NCBI RefSeq assembly: GCF_025847275.1
Contig: NZ_JAOZEV010000003.1
Location: 62,001 to 126,000, forward strand
Reading direction: 5' to 3'
Length of the DNA: 64,000 nucleotides
Source: Flavobacterium frigoritolerans
GTDB taxonomy: Bacteria > Bacteroidota > Bacteroidia > Flavobacteriales > Flavobacteriaceae
The notes beneath the pieces were generated by a model, which was given only the letters and a program-made list of their open reading frames with translations, searched no databases and was not told the origin of the DNA. Positions 54,999-63,990 of the stretch are shown piece after piece. The position numbers and the translations under genes are program-made. Numbering within the stretch: position 1 is the first letter of the stretch; the number at the start of each line of letters is the position of its first letter.

Positions 54999-55259
54999 AT
55001 GGATATAATTAAAAACAAACAAACTTTTGTTTCTGTAATTTCTATAATTGGAATTGTAATTGGTTTTCCTTATGGATTATATGCTTTAGCAAATTATGGC
55101 AGCATGGGTGGATTTGTAATCCTTTGGTGTGTATCTGGTTTATTGATTCTTTTGGCAATTGACAGAGCATTAGTTTCATTTATAAATCCGCGAAAATTAT
55201 CTATTATTGAAATTATACTTACTTTGATTTTAGTGATTATAAGTCTATTATCTAGCTAA
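54999..55259 (+). CDS. Small membrane protein, unknown
   Basis: An 86-residue protein with about three hydrophobic helices (FVSVISIIGIVIGFPYGLY, GGFVILWCVSGLLILLA, and IEIILTLILVIISLL). No family recognised. It follows the HD gene by 62 bases and ends at a bidirectional terminator. Confidence 0.6.
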   Translation: MDIIKNKQTFVSVISIIGIVIGFPYGLYALANYGSMGGFVILWCVSGLLILLAIDRALVSFINPRKLSIIEIILTLILVIISLLSS

Positions 55260-55260
55260 T

Positions 55261-55298
55261 AATAAAAACGCCGAAATTTTAATTTCAGCGTTTTTATT
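55261..55298. terminator. Bidirectional terminator
   Basis: ATAAAAACGCCGAAATT pairs with AATTTCAGCGTTTTTAT (one mismatch) between convergent genes. Confidence 0.85.
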
Positions 55299-55311
55299 AT
55301 AAATGTACAAT

Positions 55312-56505
55312 CTAAAAACTTCCTCCTGAACCTCCTCCACTAAAATCTCCTCCTCCAAACTCCATTGGGGATTCCTCGGCTTTTATTTCTGGCCTTAAAT
55401 TAAATGTTGAAGCAATTATTAAAGCTTCGGCATTTAGTAATGAATTAGTGTTATCGATACGATCTGGCTTAAATGTTATTCCTTTTTCATTATCTCTTGT
55501 TTTTCTTATTGCAAAATAAGTAAATCCAAAAAGCAATAAACCTCCAAAAGTTAAAGCAACTTCTGTTGGTAAAACATGGTGATAGGTTCTAAAAGTAAAA
55601 ATAGAAAAACAAAAGGCTAAGAAACCTAACCAAAGTAAGATTCTGTCTTTATTACGTAATCCAAAAAACAAATAAAGAACAGGAACTACAAACGTAAAAC
55701 TCCAAAAGAATAACGAAAACGGAACATCTGGACTTAACTCGTAATAAGTACCTGATAGAAAAGCCGAAAACTCTCTTACAACCATATAATTCCCTGATAA
55801 ATAGAATAATATTAAACTGAAATTTTTCATCAAAAGAAATCCATTATAATAAAAAGGCTCAGCTAAATTCTTAAGAAGTACTTTACTACTAAAATATAAT
55901 CCAATTGCATAAAGCATTAATACAAAAGGCAAAATAACACTCCCTAACTCAATATAATTAAAGAAGACAAAACCTAATGTCGTGGTCGATGCCAAGCAAA
56001 AAATCAATGCCGAAGACAAATGCAAGTACCGCAAATACATCAAAAAAGAAACTACCGTTACAGTAATCATGCTTGACAACACATCTACATTATTAATTCG
56101 TAATATGTTTGTTGTAAAAGACATCGCAACTGCTATAGCCAAAGTTAATTGTGCTCCTAATACAAAAGCATCGTCTAAACCGTAACCATAATATTTTTGT
56201 TGTGCTAGAATTTCTGTTCCTATAAACCCAATTATTGCAAAAAAATAAACTAAACCGATAAAAAACCTATCTGAAGAAGCACTTATCCCTAATAATGATA
56301 CGGCACCACAAATAGATGAATACAAAAACACTCCTAACAAAAAGAAACCTATACGAACTAATATATTATCCTGACTCCTAAGAGCTGGTAATTCTTTAGA
56401 GACATTGTCTAATTGCTCTTTAGTAATAAAATTGGCTTTTTGTAAGTTCTCTGCTTCATTGACCAAAAAACCATTCTTCAATAAATTCTTATCGTATGCT
56501 ATCAT
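55312..56505 (-). CDS. Polytopic membrane protein with Gly/Ser-rich tail (DUF4401/DUF2157-like)
   Basis: A 397-residue protein with a short cytoplasmic head (KNLLKNGFLVNEAENLQKAN, a DUF2157-like motif) and about ten membrane helices. Its C-terminus is soluble and ends in FGGGDFSGGGSGGSF, a glycine/serine tail like that in TPM-domain and DUF2207 membrane proteins. The start overlaps the upstream DUF2157 gene by 17 bases, so the two are co-translated. Function unknown. Confidence 0.75.
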   Translation of the reverse strand: MIAYDKNLLKNGFLVNEAENLQKANFITKEQLDNVSKELPALRSQDNILVRIGFFLLGVFLYSSICGAVSLLGISASSDRFFIGLVYFFAIIGFIGTEILAQQKYYGYGLDDAFVLGAQLTLAIAVAMSFTTNILRINNVDVLSSMITVTVVSFLMYLRYLHLSSALIFCLASTTTLGFVFFNYIELGSVILPFVLMLYAIGLYFSSKVLLKNLAEPFYYNGFLLMKNFSLILFYLSGNYMVVREFSAFLSGTYYELSPDVPFSLFFWSFTFVVPVLYLFFGLRNKDRILLWLGFLAFCFSIFTFRTYHHVLPTEVALTFGGLLLFGFTYFAIRKTRDNEKGITFKPDRIDNTNSLLNAEALIIASTFNLRPEIKAEESPMEFGGGDFSGGGSGGSF

Positions 56506-57487
56506 TTGCTTTTTGTTTATTGAAGTTTTTAATTAATTTAATGAATAATATAATTGAACCTATTACGTAAAAAGGAGCTGCAAATAACACCAATTCATAA
56601 AAATTGGAAGCATCTATAAACTCTAAAAATTTAAAAACTATAATATTAATGCCAATGTAGGCGTATATAATTGTAAACACGAATAATGAAATTGCAGGAA
56701 TTTGATAGCTTACTTTGTAGAAATAATAAGTAGAAGCTCCTAGGACAATAGCAAAAATCAACCAATATCCTTGGAATAAATTATTGATTGCAGCAATACT
56801 TATCAAATGCAAAGCATAGGTAAGGTAAATAAAATTGAAATGCATTTTTAAATTAATCTTTGTGCTATAAATAGTCCAAAGGATTAATAAACCTCCTAAT
56901 ATAATTGCCGAATAACTTAAGGTATCAGTAGCATAAAAATCATTACTAAGTAAACTTTGCGGACTTACTGAAAGACCTATATAAGCTGCTAAACCTGTTA
57001 CAGCAATTGTTAATGCACTCTTATTATCAAAATAATAAGCACAAAAGAAACTAATAATTGTAGGCACTAATGTTGCTAAACCATAATGGGTACCGAATAG
57101 TTCGTATTGAAATTGAATGTACCCTACAAAAATACAACTCAGAATTGTTGCTGTAAGAACTAAATATTGTAATACAGGATTTTCAAAACTAGAATCTTCT
57201 TTTTGAAATCCTTTTGAATTTTTAAAGCAAAAATAAAAACAGATTACTGTTACAATTAAAAGCAAAGACAAAATAGCTACATGACCTATTGTATCTATAT
57301 TTTGATAAATCAAGATTCCGATTCCTGTTGTAAATAACAAAACCGATAGGTATAGGAATAACTTTAATTCGTTATGTAGCGAAAAAATCCCTAAACTGCG
57401 ATAGGCTTTTACCTGTACAAATTGTTCTTCGGTAATTAAGTTCTTCTCAAAAAGTTTTTGAGTTGCCTGTTCATCAAATTGTGTCAT
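56489..57487 (-). CDS. DUF2157 membrane protein
   Basis: A 332-residue protein with head EQATQKLFEKNLITEEQF (DUF2157 start) followed by about nine membrane helices and a basic tail. It is paired with the following similar but longer protein, suggesting that the two derive from a duplication. Function unknown. A -7 box lies at 57514-57521. Confidence 0.8.
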   Translation of the reverse strand: MTQFDEQATQKLFEKNLITEEQFVQVKAYRSLGIFSLHNELKLFLYLSVLLFTTGIGILIYQNIDTIGHVAILSLLLIVTVICFYFCFKNSKGFQKEDSSFENPVLQYLVLTATILSCIFVGYIQFQYELFGTHYGLATLVPTIISFFCAYYFDNKSALTIAVTGLAAYIGLSVSPQSLLSNDFYATDTLSYSAIILGGLLILWTIYSTKINLKMHFNFIYLTYALHLISIAAINNLFQGYWLIFAIVLGASTYYFYKVSYQIPAISLFVFTIIYAYIGINIIVFKFLEFIDASNFYELVLFAAPFYVIGSIILFIKLIKNFNKQKANDSIR

Positions 57488-57513
57488 ACTATTACTTTAA
57501 GATAACTATGTAT

Positions 57514-57521
57514 CAAATATA
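57514..57521 (-). promoter_or_regulatory. -7 promoter box for the DUF2157 pair
   Basis: The minus strand reads TATATTTG, an exact match 27 bases before the ATG. Confidence 0.6.
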
Positions 57522-57567
57522 TGTATTTAGTATGAATTTTCTGTTTTCAATAAAAAAGGATTTACCC

Positions 57568-57604
57568 AAAAAAAAAAATGCGCTATGAAATCATAGCGCA
57601 TTTT
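57568..57604 (-). terminator. Terminator of the arginine operon
   Basis: A perfect 14-bp stem (AAAATGCGCTATGA paired with TCATAGCGCATTTT) is followed on the minus strand by a U-run, seven bases past the argH stop. Confidence 0.92.
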
Positions 57605-57610
57605 CGTGAA

Positions 57611-58891
57611 TTAATAAGAACTCTTCATCTTATCTTTTATAGCATCTAAACACAAATTATTAATACTTCCTTCGTGTGTATGTTTTGTTTCTTTAGGAGA
57701 CTTAAATGTACCATTTTCTAATTGCTCAGCAACTTCTTTGTATGCATCTCTAAACGGCATTCCTGCTACAACCATTTCATTTAATGTATCTACTGTAAAC
57801 AAGTAATCGTATTTTTTATCTTCTAAAATATGGTCTTTTACTGCAATGTCTTTTATGGAGAAAATTGCAATGTCTAAACAAGCTTTAAGGTTTTGAATTG
57901 CTGGAAACAATCCTTCTTTTAAAAGCTGTAAATCTCTATGATAGCCACTTGGTAAGTTATTTGTAATTAGAGTGATTTCATATGGTAATGCTTGTATCTT
58001 GTTACATTTACCACGAATTAACTCAAATACATCAGGGTTCTTTTTATGTGGCATGATGCTCGAACCTGTTGTAAGATGCGATGGTAAGCTGATAAAATCA
58101 AAATTCTGACTCATATACAAACAAACGTCCATTGCAAATTTAGACAGTGTTGCTGCAACACTACTCATTGCAAAAGCAACTGTTTTTTCTGCTTTACCAC
58201 GACTCATTTGCGCAGCTACTGCATTATATTTTAAAGTTTCGAATCCTAGCTCTTTTGTTGTAAATGTTCTGTTTATAGGAAATGAACTTCCGTAACCAGC
58301 TGCTGATCCTAATGGGTTTTGATCTACAATTTTGGCAGCCGCATTAAGCATTGTAATATCATCAATAAGACTCTCTGCATAAGCAGAAAACCACATCCCG
58401 AATGATGAAGGCATTGCTATTTGCAAATGCGTGTATCCTGGCAATAATACATTTTGATGTTTCTCAGCAGATTCCATTAACAAGTCAAAAAGACTTTTTA
58501 CTTGTTCTTTTAATGCTTTTACTTCGTCTTTTAAATATAAATGTACGTCAACCAAAACTTGATCGTTACGAGAACGTGCTGTGTGGATTTTCTTCCCTGC
58601 ATCGCCTAATTTCACTGTTAGCAAATATTCGATTTTGGAATGTACATCTTCAAAACTATCTTCGATTACAAAATTTCCTTTTTCGGCATCTGCAATGATT
58701 TCGTTTAATGCATCTACTAACGAATTGGTTTCATCGGCAGTTAAAAGCCCAATTTGACCCAACATTTTTGCATGTGCAATAGAACCTAATGCATCGTATT
58801 TTGCTAGGACTAAATCAAGTTCTCTATCATTCCCAACAGTAAATTGCTCGATTTGTTTATCAGTTGGTATTCCTTTTTCCCAAAGTTTCAT
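57611..58891 (-). CDS. argH: Argininosuccinate lyase
   Basis: Cleaves argininosuccinate to arginine and fumarate, the last step of arginine synthesis. The length of 426 is slightly short but complete. Landmarks: DVHSKIEYLL, HTARSRNDQVLVDVHLYL, PGYTHLQIAMPSSFG and the superfamily signature GSSIMPHKKNPDVFE. It is the last gene of the arg cluster and is followed by a strong terminator. It is separated from argE by the RhuM-family gene. Confidence 0.96.
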   Translation of the reverse strand: MKLWEKGIPTDKQIEQFTVGNDRELDLVLAKYDALGSIAHAKMLGQIGLLTADETNSLVDALNEIIADAEKGNFVIEDSFEDVHSKIEYLLTVKLGDAGKKIHTARSRNDQVLVDVHLYLKDEVKALKEQVKSLFDLLMESAEKHQNVLLPGYTHLQIAMPSSFGMWFSAYAESLIDDITMLNAAAKIVDQNPLGSAAGYGSSFPINRTFTTKELGFETLKYNAVAAQMSRGKAEKTVAFAMSSVAATLSKFAMDVCLYMSQNFDFISLPSHLTTGSSIMPHKKNPDVFELIRGKCNKIQALPYEITLITNNLPSGYHRDLQLLKEGLFPAIQNLKACLDIAIFSIKDIAVKDHILEDKKYDYLFTVDTLNEMVVAGMPFRDAYKEVAEQLENGTFKSPKETKHTHEGSINNLCLDAIKDKMKSSY

Positions 58892-58944
58892 AACTTATGT
58901 TTTTAGACTATTTCGATTATTAAATCTTCTTAGTTTATATTTTT

Positions 58945-59943
58945 TTAATTATTTGAATTCTTAACTTTCAAAATTTCTTTATCAAAATCAGAAATATACT
59001 CTCGATCTTGAATTATTCTGAATTTATCAAACTCAGATTCTGCTTTTATCTTTGCCTCTAATTGTGAAATCTTACCATTATCTAATAAAATTGGGTAATT
59101 TGAAAGCTGAAGAAAATTATTCAAAAAAACACTCCAATCCTCCATTTTCATCAATAATTGCCTTTTTGCATTATTTTCAGCTAAATCTAAATAAGCTGAA
59201 ACTATTCTGTTTAATTCCTGAATATGGTTTTCATTCAAATAGTTTTTAGCAATTACAACATCTATTTTTTGAATCTTACCATCTGGAGCATCTTTCCAGG
59301 TTGATAAACCCATATGTATTTTTGTAGCATCTGCTTCTGTATAAATAATTTCAGCTGCAGTTTTTCCTGAAATTGCCCAATGTAATTTATTCTGTACTGA
59401 CGCAAAAAAGTTTTTTGTTTCTAAAGCCGTTCTTTCATAATCTACAGAAAGCGCATAGATATCAGTTATTTTTTGATAAAACCTTCTTTCGGAAGATCTT
59501 ATTTCTCTTATTTTACCTAGTAGCTCTTCAAAATAATCTTTACCAAATGACGAACCATTTTTTAGCATTTCATCATTTAATACAAATCCTTTTACAATAA
59601 ACTCTTTTAAGGTTTTGGTTGCCCAAATTCTAAATTGAGTTGCTTGTTTTGAATTTACACGATATCCGACAGCAATAATTACGTCAAGATTATAAAAATC
59701 TAGTTCGCGATTTACTTGACGATTCCCTTCTTTTTGAACTACTCTAATTTTTCGAGTAGTTGAAATTTCTTCTAGTTCCTGACTCTTAAAAATTTCCTTT
59801 ATATGATAATTTACAGTATTAGATTCTATCCCAAACAATTCAGCAATAGCTTTTTGAGTTAACCAAAAATTTTCATCAATATAAGTTACTTCAACATTTA
59901 TATTGGTGTCTGCAGTTTGATACAATAAAATCGGCTTTTGCAT
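58945..59943 (-). CDS. RhuM family protein
   Basis: A 332-residue protein of the virulence-RhuM family (first noted on a Salmonella pathogenicity island). Family pattern: FWLTQKAIAELFGIESNTVN, a DNA-binding-like helix-turn-helix region; then FYNLDVIIAVGYRVNSKQAT and FRIWATKTLKEFIVKGF. Such proteins occur sporadically on islands, plasmids and phages; no precise function is known. Here it stands between argE and argH with its own promoter box, so it looks inserted. The frame is intact. Confidence 0.9.
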   Translation of the reverse strand: MQKPILLYQTADTNINVEVTYIDENFWLTQKAIAELFGIESNTVNYHIKEIFKSQELEEISTTRKIRVVQKEGNRQVNRELDFYNLDVIIAVGYRVNSKQATQFRIWATKTLKEFIVKGFVLNDEMLKNGSSFGKDYFEELLGKIREIRSSERRFYQKITDIYALSVDYERTALETKNFFASVQNKLHWAISGKTAAEIIYTEADATKIHMGLSTWKDAPDGKIQKIDVVIAKNYLNENHIQELNRIVSAYLDLAENNAKRQLLMKMEDWSVFLNNFLQLSNYPILLDNGKISQLEAKIKAESEFDKFRIIQDREYISDFDKEILKVKNSNN

Positions 59944-59974
59944 TTTTGTTTTTTTAGTAACTCTATAATTACAT

Positions 59975-59982
59975 CAAATATA
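59975..59982 (-). promoter_or_regulatory. -7 promoter box for the RhuM-family gene
   Basis: The minus strand reads TATATTTG, an exact match 31 bases before the ATG. It indicates expression independent of the arg operon. Confidence 0.55.
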
Positions 59983-60045
59983 AACTCTTTTATCTATATA
60001 TTGTTTCTAGCTCCAATAGCTATCGGGATAACTCCTAATTCTTAT

Positions 60046-61116
60046 TTATAATTTAAAGAAGTCAGTTAGTATTTTAATATACAATTCGATACCTTCTTCG
60101 ATTTCATTGATAAAAATAAATTCGTCTGCCGAGTGTGACCGTAATGTTTCTCCTGGCCCAAGTTTTAATGACTGGCAGCTTAAAACCGATTGATCCGAAA
60201 GCGTTGGCGATCCATACGTTGTTCTTCCTAAAGCAATTCCTGCTTGCACCAAAGCATGTACTACTGGGATTGAGGACGCATTAAGATGCATAGAACGCGG
60301 TGTTACTTCTGCTTTTACATTGGCTTTTACCACTTCTAGAATTTCCGTATTTGAATAACAATCGTTTACACGAATATCGACTACCAAATCACATTCTGAC
60401 GGCACTACATTATGCTGCTTTCCTGCATTTATCTGAGTTACAGTCATTTTTACAGGCCCTAAAACATCGGATACTTTATCGTATCTATAGTTTCTAAACC
60501 ATTCCATTACCGGAATAGCATTGTATAATGAGTTATCTTCATTTTGATGTGCTGCGTGACTTGCAGTACCTTTTACCTTAACATCTAGTACTAACAATCC
60601 TTTTTCGGCTACAGCCAATTGCATCAATGTAGGCTCTCCTACAATTGCGCAATCTAACTCTGGTAAATGTTGCAAAACACTATTTAATCCATTTTTCCCG
60701 CTACTTTCTTCTTCTGCAGAAGCTACGATTACCAAATTATATGGTAATTTTTCGTTGTTATAAAAATGTACAAATGTTGCCAATAACGAAACCAAACAAC
60801 CTCCTGCATCATTACTTCCTAAACCAAATAATTTACCATCTTTTACAATTGCTTTAAAAGGATCGTTGGTATATGCTTGATTTGGTTTTACTGTATCGTG
60901 GTGCGAATTAAGTAAAAGAGTTGGTTTCTTTTCATCAAAATACTTGTTGAAAGCCCACACATTATTGTTTTCTCTCTTAAAAGGAATTCCGTTTTGATTG
61001 AACCAATTTTCGATTAAAAGTGCCGTTTGATCTTCCTCACTTGAAAAAGAAGGGGTTTCGATTAAACTTTTCAATAATGCTATTGCTTCTTGCTGGAGCG
61101 TTTCTATATTTTTCAT
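60046..61116 (-). CDS. argE: M20 family acyl-ornithine deacylase (ArgE-like)
   Basis: A 356-residue zinc hydrolase of the M20 family, probably removing acetyl or succinyl from an acylated intermediate of arginine synthesis. Landmarks: LLNSHHDTVKPN (metal His/Asp), GLGSNDAGGCL (bridging Asp), ASAEEESSGKNGL (catalytic Glu pair), VGEPTL and a C-terminal histidine region LRSHSADEFI. The neighbours argB and argF' support the pathway assignment; the acyl group is not certain. Confidence 0.9.
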   Translation of the reverse strand: MKNIETLQQEAIALLKSLIETPSFSSEEDQTALLIENWFNQNGIPFKRENNNVWAFNKYFDEKKPTLLLNSHHDTVKPNQAYTNDPFKAIVKDGKLFGLGSNDAGGCLVSLLATFVHFYNNEKLPYNLVIVASAEEESSGKNGLNSVLQHLPELDCAIVGEPTLMQLAVAEKGLLVLDVKVKGTASHAAHQNEDNSLYNAIPVMEWFRNYRYDKVSDVLGPVKMTVTQINAGKQHNVVPSECDLVVDIRVNDCYSNTEILEVVKANVKAEVTPRSMHLNASSIPVVHALVQAGIALGRTTYGSPTLSDQSVLSCQSLKLGPGETLRSHSADEFIFINEIEEGIELYIKILTDFFKL

Positions 61117-61119
61117 TTT

Positions 61120-61204
61120 TAAATAGGTACTGAGGTACTAAGATTCTGTATTTTCTAAGATTGCAAAAATCATGGTTTCTTAGAAACTTAGCAACTTTTT
61201 TCTT
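61120..61204. repeat. Palindromic spacer, argB-argE
   Basis: Contains GGTACTGAGGTACTAAGATTC and its inverted relatives (TTTCTTAGAAACTTAGCAAC). The word TACTAAGATTC recurs at 63962-63973, and ACTAAGGTACTAAG is in the ackA-pta spacer (about 37520). No ORF. Confidence 0.55.
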
Positions 61205-61981
61205 TTATAATTTAATCGTTGTGTGCAATATATTAGAATTTTGCAACATACTATGATGTCCAATTTTTATTGTTTGAACTCCTTTAGACAAGCTGTTAAA
61301 ACAATTATCTAACTTAGGAATCATCCCAGAATGAATTACCTTTTCAGTTTTTAATTGTTTATATAAAGCTTCGTTTATTTCGGTAATAACCGAATCATCA
61401 TCTTCTGAATCTGACAAAACTCCTTGTTTCTCAAAACAATAGGTTAGCGTAACATCAAAGTCTTCAGACAAGGCAATTGCTAACTCGCTTGCAATTGTAT
61501 CGGCATTTGTATTTAACAATTGTCCATTTTTATCGTGTGTAATCGCGCAAAAAACTGGTACTATGTTGTTCTCTAGTAATGTCGCCAGCAAACTTGTATT
61601 TACTTGCTTGACATCGCCTACAAAACCATAATCAATTGTTGGGTGATTTCTTTTTGTTGATTGGATTAAATTCCCATCAGCTCCAGAGAATCCAATTGCA
61701 TTATTATTTTTAGACTGTAATTGTGCTACAATATTTTTATTAATCTGACCTGCATAAATCATCACTACAACATCTAGCATTGCAGCATCTGTTATACGAC
61801 GACCATCAATCATTTGTGGAACCAAACCAATACTTTCTGCCATTTTCGTAGCAGATTTCCCTCCTCCATGAACTAATACTTTATAACCTTCTATTTTAGA
61901 AAAATCGGTTAAAAACTGCTCTAATTCTGATGGATTATCGATTATATTTCCGCCTATTTTTATTACTGTAACTTTTTTCAT
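61205..61981 (-). CDS. argB: Acetylglutamate (or succinylglutamate) kinase
   Basis: Phosphorylates N-acylglutamate, the second step of arginine synthesis. ATG 61981 (MKKVTVIKIGGNII) is the preferred start; the frame runs to 62014, but that extension encodes spacer repeat sequence. Landmarks: KIGGNII, LVHGGGKSATKMAESIG, GRRITDAAMLDVV and NTNADTIASELAIAL. It is about 258 residues, typical for the family. In Bacteroidota the acyl group may be succinyl. Confidence 0.94.
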   Translation of the reverse strand: MKKVTVIKIGGNIIDNPSELEQFLTDFSKIEGYKVLVHGGGKSATKMAESIGLVPQMIDGRRITDAAMLDVVVMIYAGQINKNIVAQLQSKNNNAIGFSGADGNLIQSTKRNHPTIDYGFVGDVKQVNTSLLATLLENNIVPVFCAITHDKNGQLLNTNADTIASELAIALSEDFDVTLTYCFEKQGVLSDSEDDDSVITEINEALYKQLKTEKVIHSGMIPKLDNCFNSLSKGVQTIKIGHHSMLQNSNILHTTIKL

Positions 61982-62075
61982 GAGGTTCAAAGGTTCAAAG
62001 GAACAAAGGGACAAAGCTTAGATTCAGTTTGTAAAATCTCTGAACCTTTGCAACTTTGTGCCTTTGCACCTTTAT
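61982..62075. repeat. Palindromic spacer, argF'-argB
   Basis: GGTTCAAAGGTTCAAAGGAAC on one side and CTGAACCTTTGCAACTTTG on the other form a long imperfect hairpin spanning the spacer. It is composed of AAAGG/CCTTT words. Confidence 0.65.
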
Positions 62076-63023
62076 TTATAACTTCTTTAGAATCTTTTGC
62101 AACACTAATTGCGCTGAATATGTTCTGTTATTTGCTTGCTCGATTACGATTGAATTTTCGCCATCCAAAACTTCATCACTCACAATTACATTACGACGAA
62201 CTGGAAGACAATGCATAAATTTTCCGTTGTTTGTTAATGCCATTTTTTCGGCAGTAACTGTCCACGTTGGATCTATATTGGTTACTTTTCCATAATCATT
62301 AAAATTACTCCAGTTTTTCACATATACAAAATCAGCATTTTCGAATGCTTTATCTTGATCATATTCAATTTTGCAGTCTTTTGTTATTTCTGGGCTCAAT
62401 TCATAACCTTCAGGATGCGTAATTACAAAATCCATATTCTTTTGCATTTGCATCATCTCTACAAATGAATTAGCAACTGCCTGAGGTAAAGCCTTAGGAT
62501 GTGGCGCCCAAGAAAGGACTACTTTGGGTCTATGTTTGGTTTTATATTCTTCCATTGTAATTGCATCTGCCAAAGACTGCATCGGATGACGAACTGCACT
62601 TTCCATATTTACAATAGGTACTGTTGCATATTTTATGAATCCTGAAATAACAGTTTCAGCATAATCTTTTTCTTTATTTTCTAAACCTGCAAAAGCACGA
62701 ATCGCAATAATATCACAATACTGTGAGACTACTTCTGCTGCTTCTTTGATATGTTCTGAAGCACCCGAATTCATAATTGCTCCATCTTCGAACTCTAACG
62801 TCCATCCTTCATTGGTAAAATTCATTACCATTACATTCATTCCTAAGTTTAAAGCTGCTTTTTGAGTACTCAAACGCGTTCTTAAACTAGGATTAAAAAA
62901 TAACATTCCTAAGGTTTTATTCCTACCTAAGTGTTGGTTTTTTAGTGGTTTTTTCTTGATTTTTAACGCACTCTTAACCCATTTTGATAATGAGTTGATA
63001 TCTTGAATTGAAATATAATTCAT
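62076..63023 (-). CDS. argF': N-acyl-L-ornithine carbamoyltransferase (ArgF')
   Basis: Transcarbamylase of the Bacteroidota/Xanthomonas branch that acts on N-acylornithine rather than ornithine. Landmarks: carbamoyl phosphate site FFNPSLRTRLSTQKAA, VRHPMQSLADAI, SWAPHPKALPQAVANSF, the HPEGYEL segment and HCLPVRRN. In the discriminating loop, Bacteroides fragilis SOTCase has Pro (KPEH) and Xanthomonas AOTCase has Glu (EEH); this protein has Ser89 in ASEH. From memory of mutational work, small non-acidic residues there favour N-succinylornithine. 315 residues. Confidence 0.94.
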   Translation of the reverse strand: MNYISIQDINSLSKWVKSALKIKKKPLKNQHLGRNKTLGMLFFNPSLRTRLSTQKAALNLGMNVMVMNFTNEGWTLEFEDGAIMNSGASEHIKEAAEVVSQYCDIIAIRAFAGLENKEKDYAETVISGFIKYATVPIVNMESAVRHPMQSLADAITMEEYKTKHRPKVVLSWAPHPKALPQAVANSFVEMMQMQKNMDFVITHPEGYELSPEITKDCKIEYDQDKAFENADFVYVKNWSNFNDYGKVTNIDPTWTVTAEKMALTNNGKFMHCLPVRRNVIVSDEVLDGENSIVIEQANNRTYSAQLVLQKILKKL

Positions 63024-63172
63024 AGTTTTTTGTTTAATCGGTTAATCGTTTTTTGTTTAATCGGCTTAGCAACTAAACAAACCTAACTTATATACTTTTT
63101 CTGAAAAGAACGTTTCGTAATGCTTTCTTTTTAATCGATTAAACAAATTAACGATTAAACAAATAAACATTC
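63024..63172. repeat. Palindromic spacer, proB-argF'
   Basis: TTTGTTTAATCGGTTAATCG and TTGTTTAATCGG (63026-63064) face inverted ATCGATTAAACAAATTAACG and ATTAAACAAATAAAC (63133-63168). Multiple arms could form alternative hairpins. No ORF. Confidence 0.65.
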
Positions 63173-63934
63173 CTACACAATCTTAGTAAAAGGGATTTCG
63201 TTTTTTAATGCTTTTAATATAAAATTATCTTCTAATCCGTTTACGATCCAAGTTTCGATATTTGCTGCTTTAGCGATTGCCGCTGCTTCAATCTTGGATT
63301 GCATTCCTCCTGTTCCGTGTGACGACTTAGATTCTCCTATTTCTTTTTCTAAAAGCTGTAAATCATTCACTAAGGCTATCGTTTCTGGCACTTCATCATG
63401 AATAGATGCTTTCGTATAAATTCCGCTTGTGTTTGTAGCGATTATCAAAATATCTACATTTAATAAAACGGCTGTCAATGCTGCTAATTTATCGTTATCT
63501 CCAAACTGAATTTCGTCGGTTGCAACAGTATCATTTTCATTAATAATCGGAATGTAATTGTTCTCGACCAAAACATTTATTGTATTTACAATATTGATTT
63601 TGGATTGTTCTTTTTCAAAATCAGAATAGGACAACAAACATTGCGAGGTCAATAAACCTAAATCGCTAAAGTTCTCATGGAAAATCCGCATTAAATGGGG
63701 TTGCCCTATCGAAGCCAAAGCTTGTTTTACAATAATTTCCTTGCCATTGCTCTCTAGTTTTACAAATTGTTTCGCCGCTGCAATAGCTCCTGAACTTACA
63801 ATTACAAATTCATATTTGTCATTTAAAGCGGCAATTTGCATTCCAATATCCTCAATCTTCCCTCTCGAAATATGATTGGTTTCTTTGGTTAACGTATTGC
63901 TTCCAATTTTTAATAAAATCCTTTTTTTAGTCAT
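63173..63934 (-). CDS. proB: Glutamate 5-kinase, short form without PUA domain
   Basis: First step of proline synthesis, forming glutamyl 5-phosphate. Amino acid kinase fold: LLKIGSNTLT, VSSGAIAAAKQF, INENDTVATDEIQFGDND and GTGGMQSKIEAAAIA. At 253 residues it lacks the C-terminal PUA domain of E. coli ProB, a form common in Bacteroidota. It lies upstream of argF', so the operon joins proline and arginine synthesis from glutamate. An upstream gene is expected just beyond the window. Confidence 0.93.
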   Translation of the reverse strand: MTKKRILLKIGSNTLTKETNHISRGKIEDIGMQIAALNDKYEFVIVSSGAIAAAKQFVKLESNGKEIIVKQALASIGQPHLMRIFHENFSDLGLLTSQCLLSYSDFEKEQSKINIVNTINVLVENNYIPIINENDTVATDEIQFGDNDKLAALTAVLLNVDILIIATNTSGIYTKASIHDEVPETIALVNDLQLLEKEIGESKSSHGTGGMQSKIEAAAIAKAANIETWIVNGLEDNFILKALKNEIPFTKIV

Positions 63935-63939
63935 TTTTT

Positions 63940-63990
63940 TTAAGTGGCTAAGGTTTTGAGTTACTAAGATTCTAAGTTTTTTATATTGTA
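63940..63990. repeat. Spacer repeat upstream of proB
   Basis: GGCTAAGGTTTTGAGTTACT then AAGATTCTAAG resembles the TACTAAG word repeats in the argB-argE and pta-ackA spacers. Cut by the window end. Confidence 0.45.

Noticed and set aside
58945..59943. Phage or restriction-modification island around RhuM
   Set aside because: No integrase, methylase, nuclease, tRNA attachment site or base-composition shift is visible around it.
61982..62014. N-terminal extension of argB (start at 62014)
   Set aside because: The extra residues are encoded by the palindromic spacer; MKKVTVIKIGG at 61981 is the normal ArgB start.
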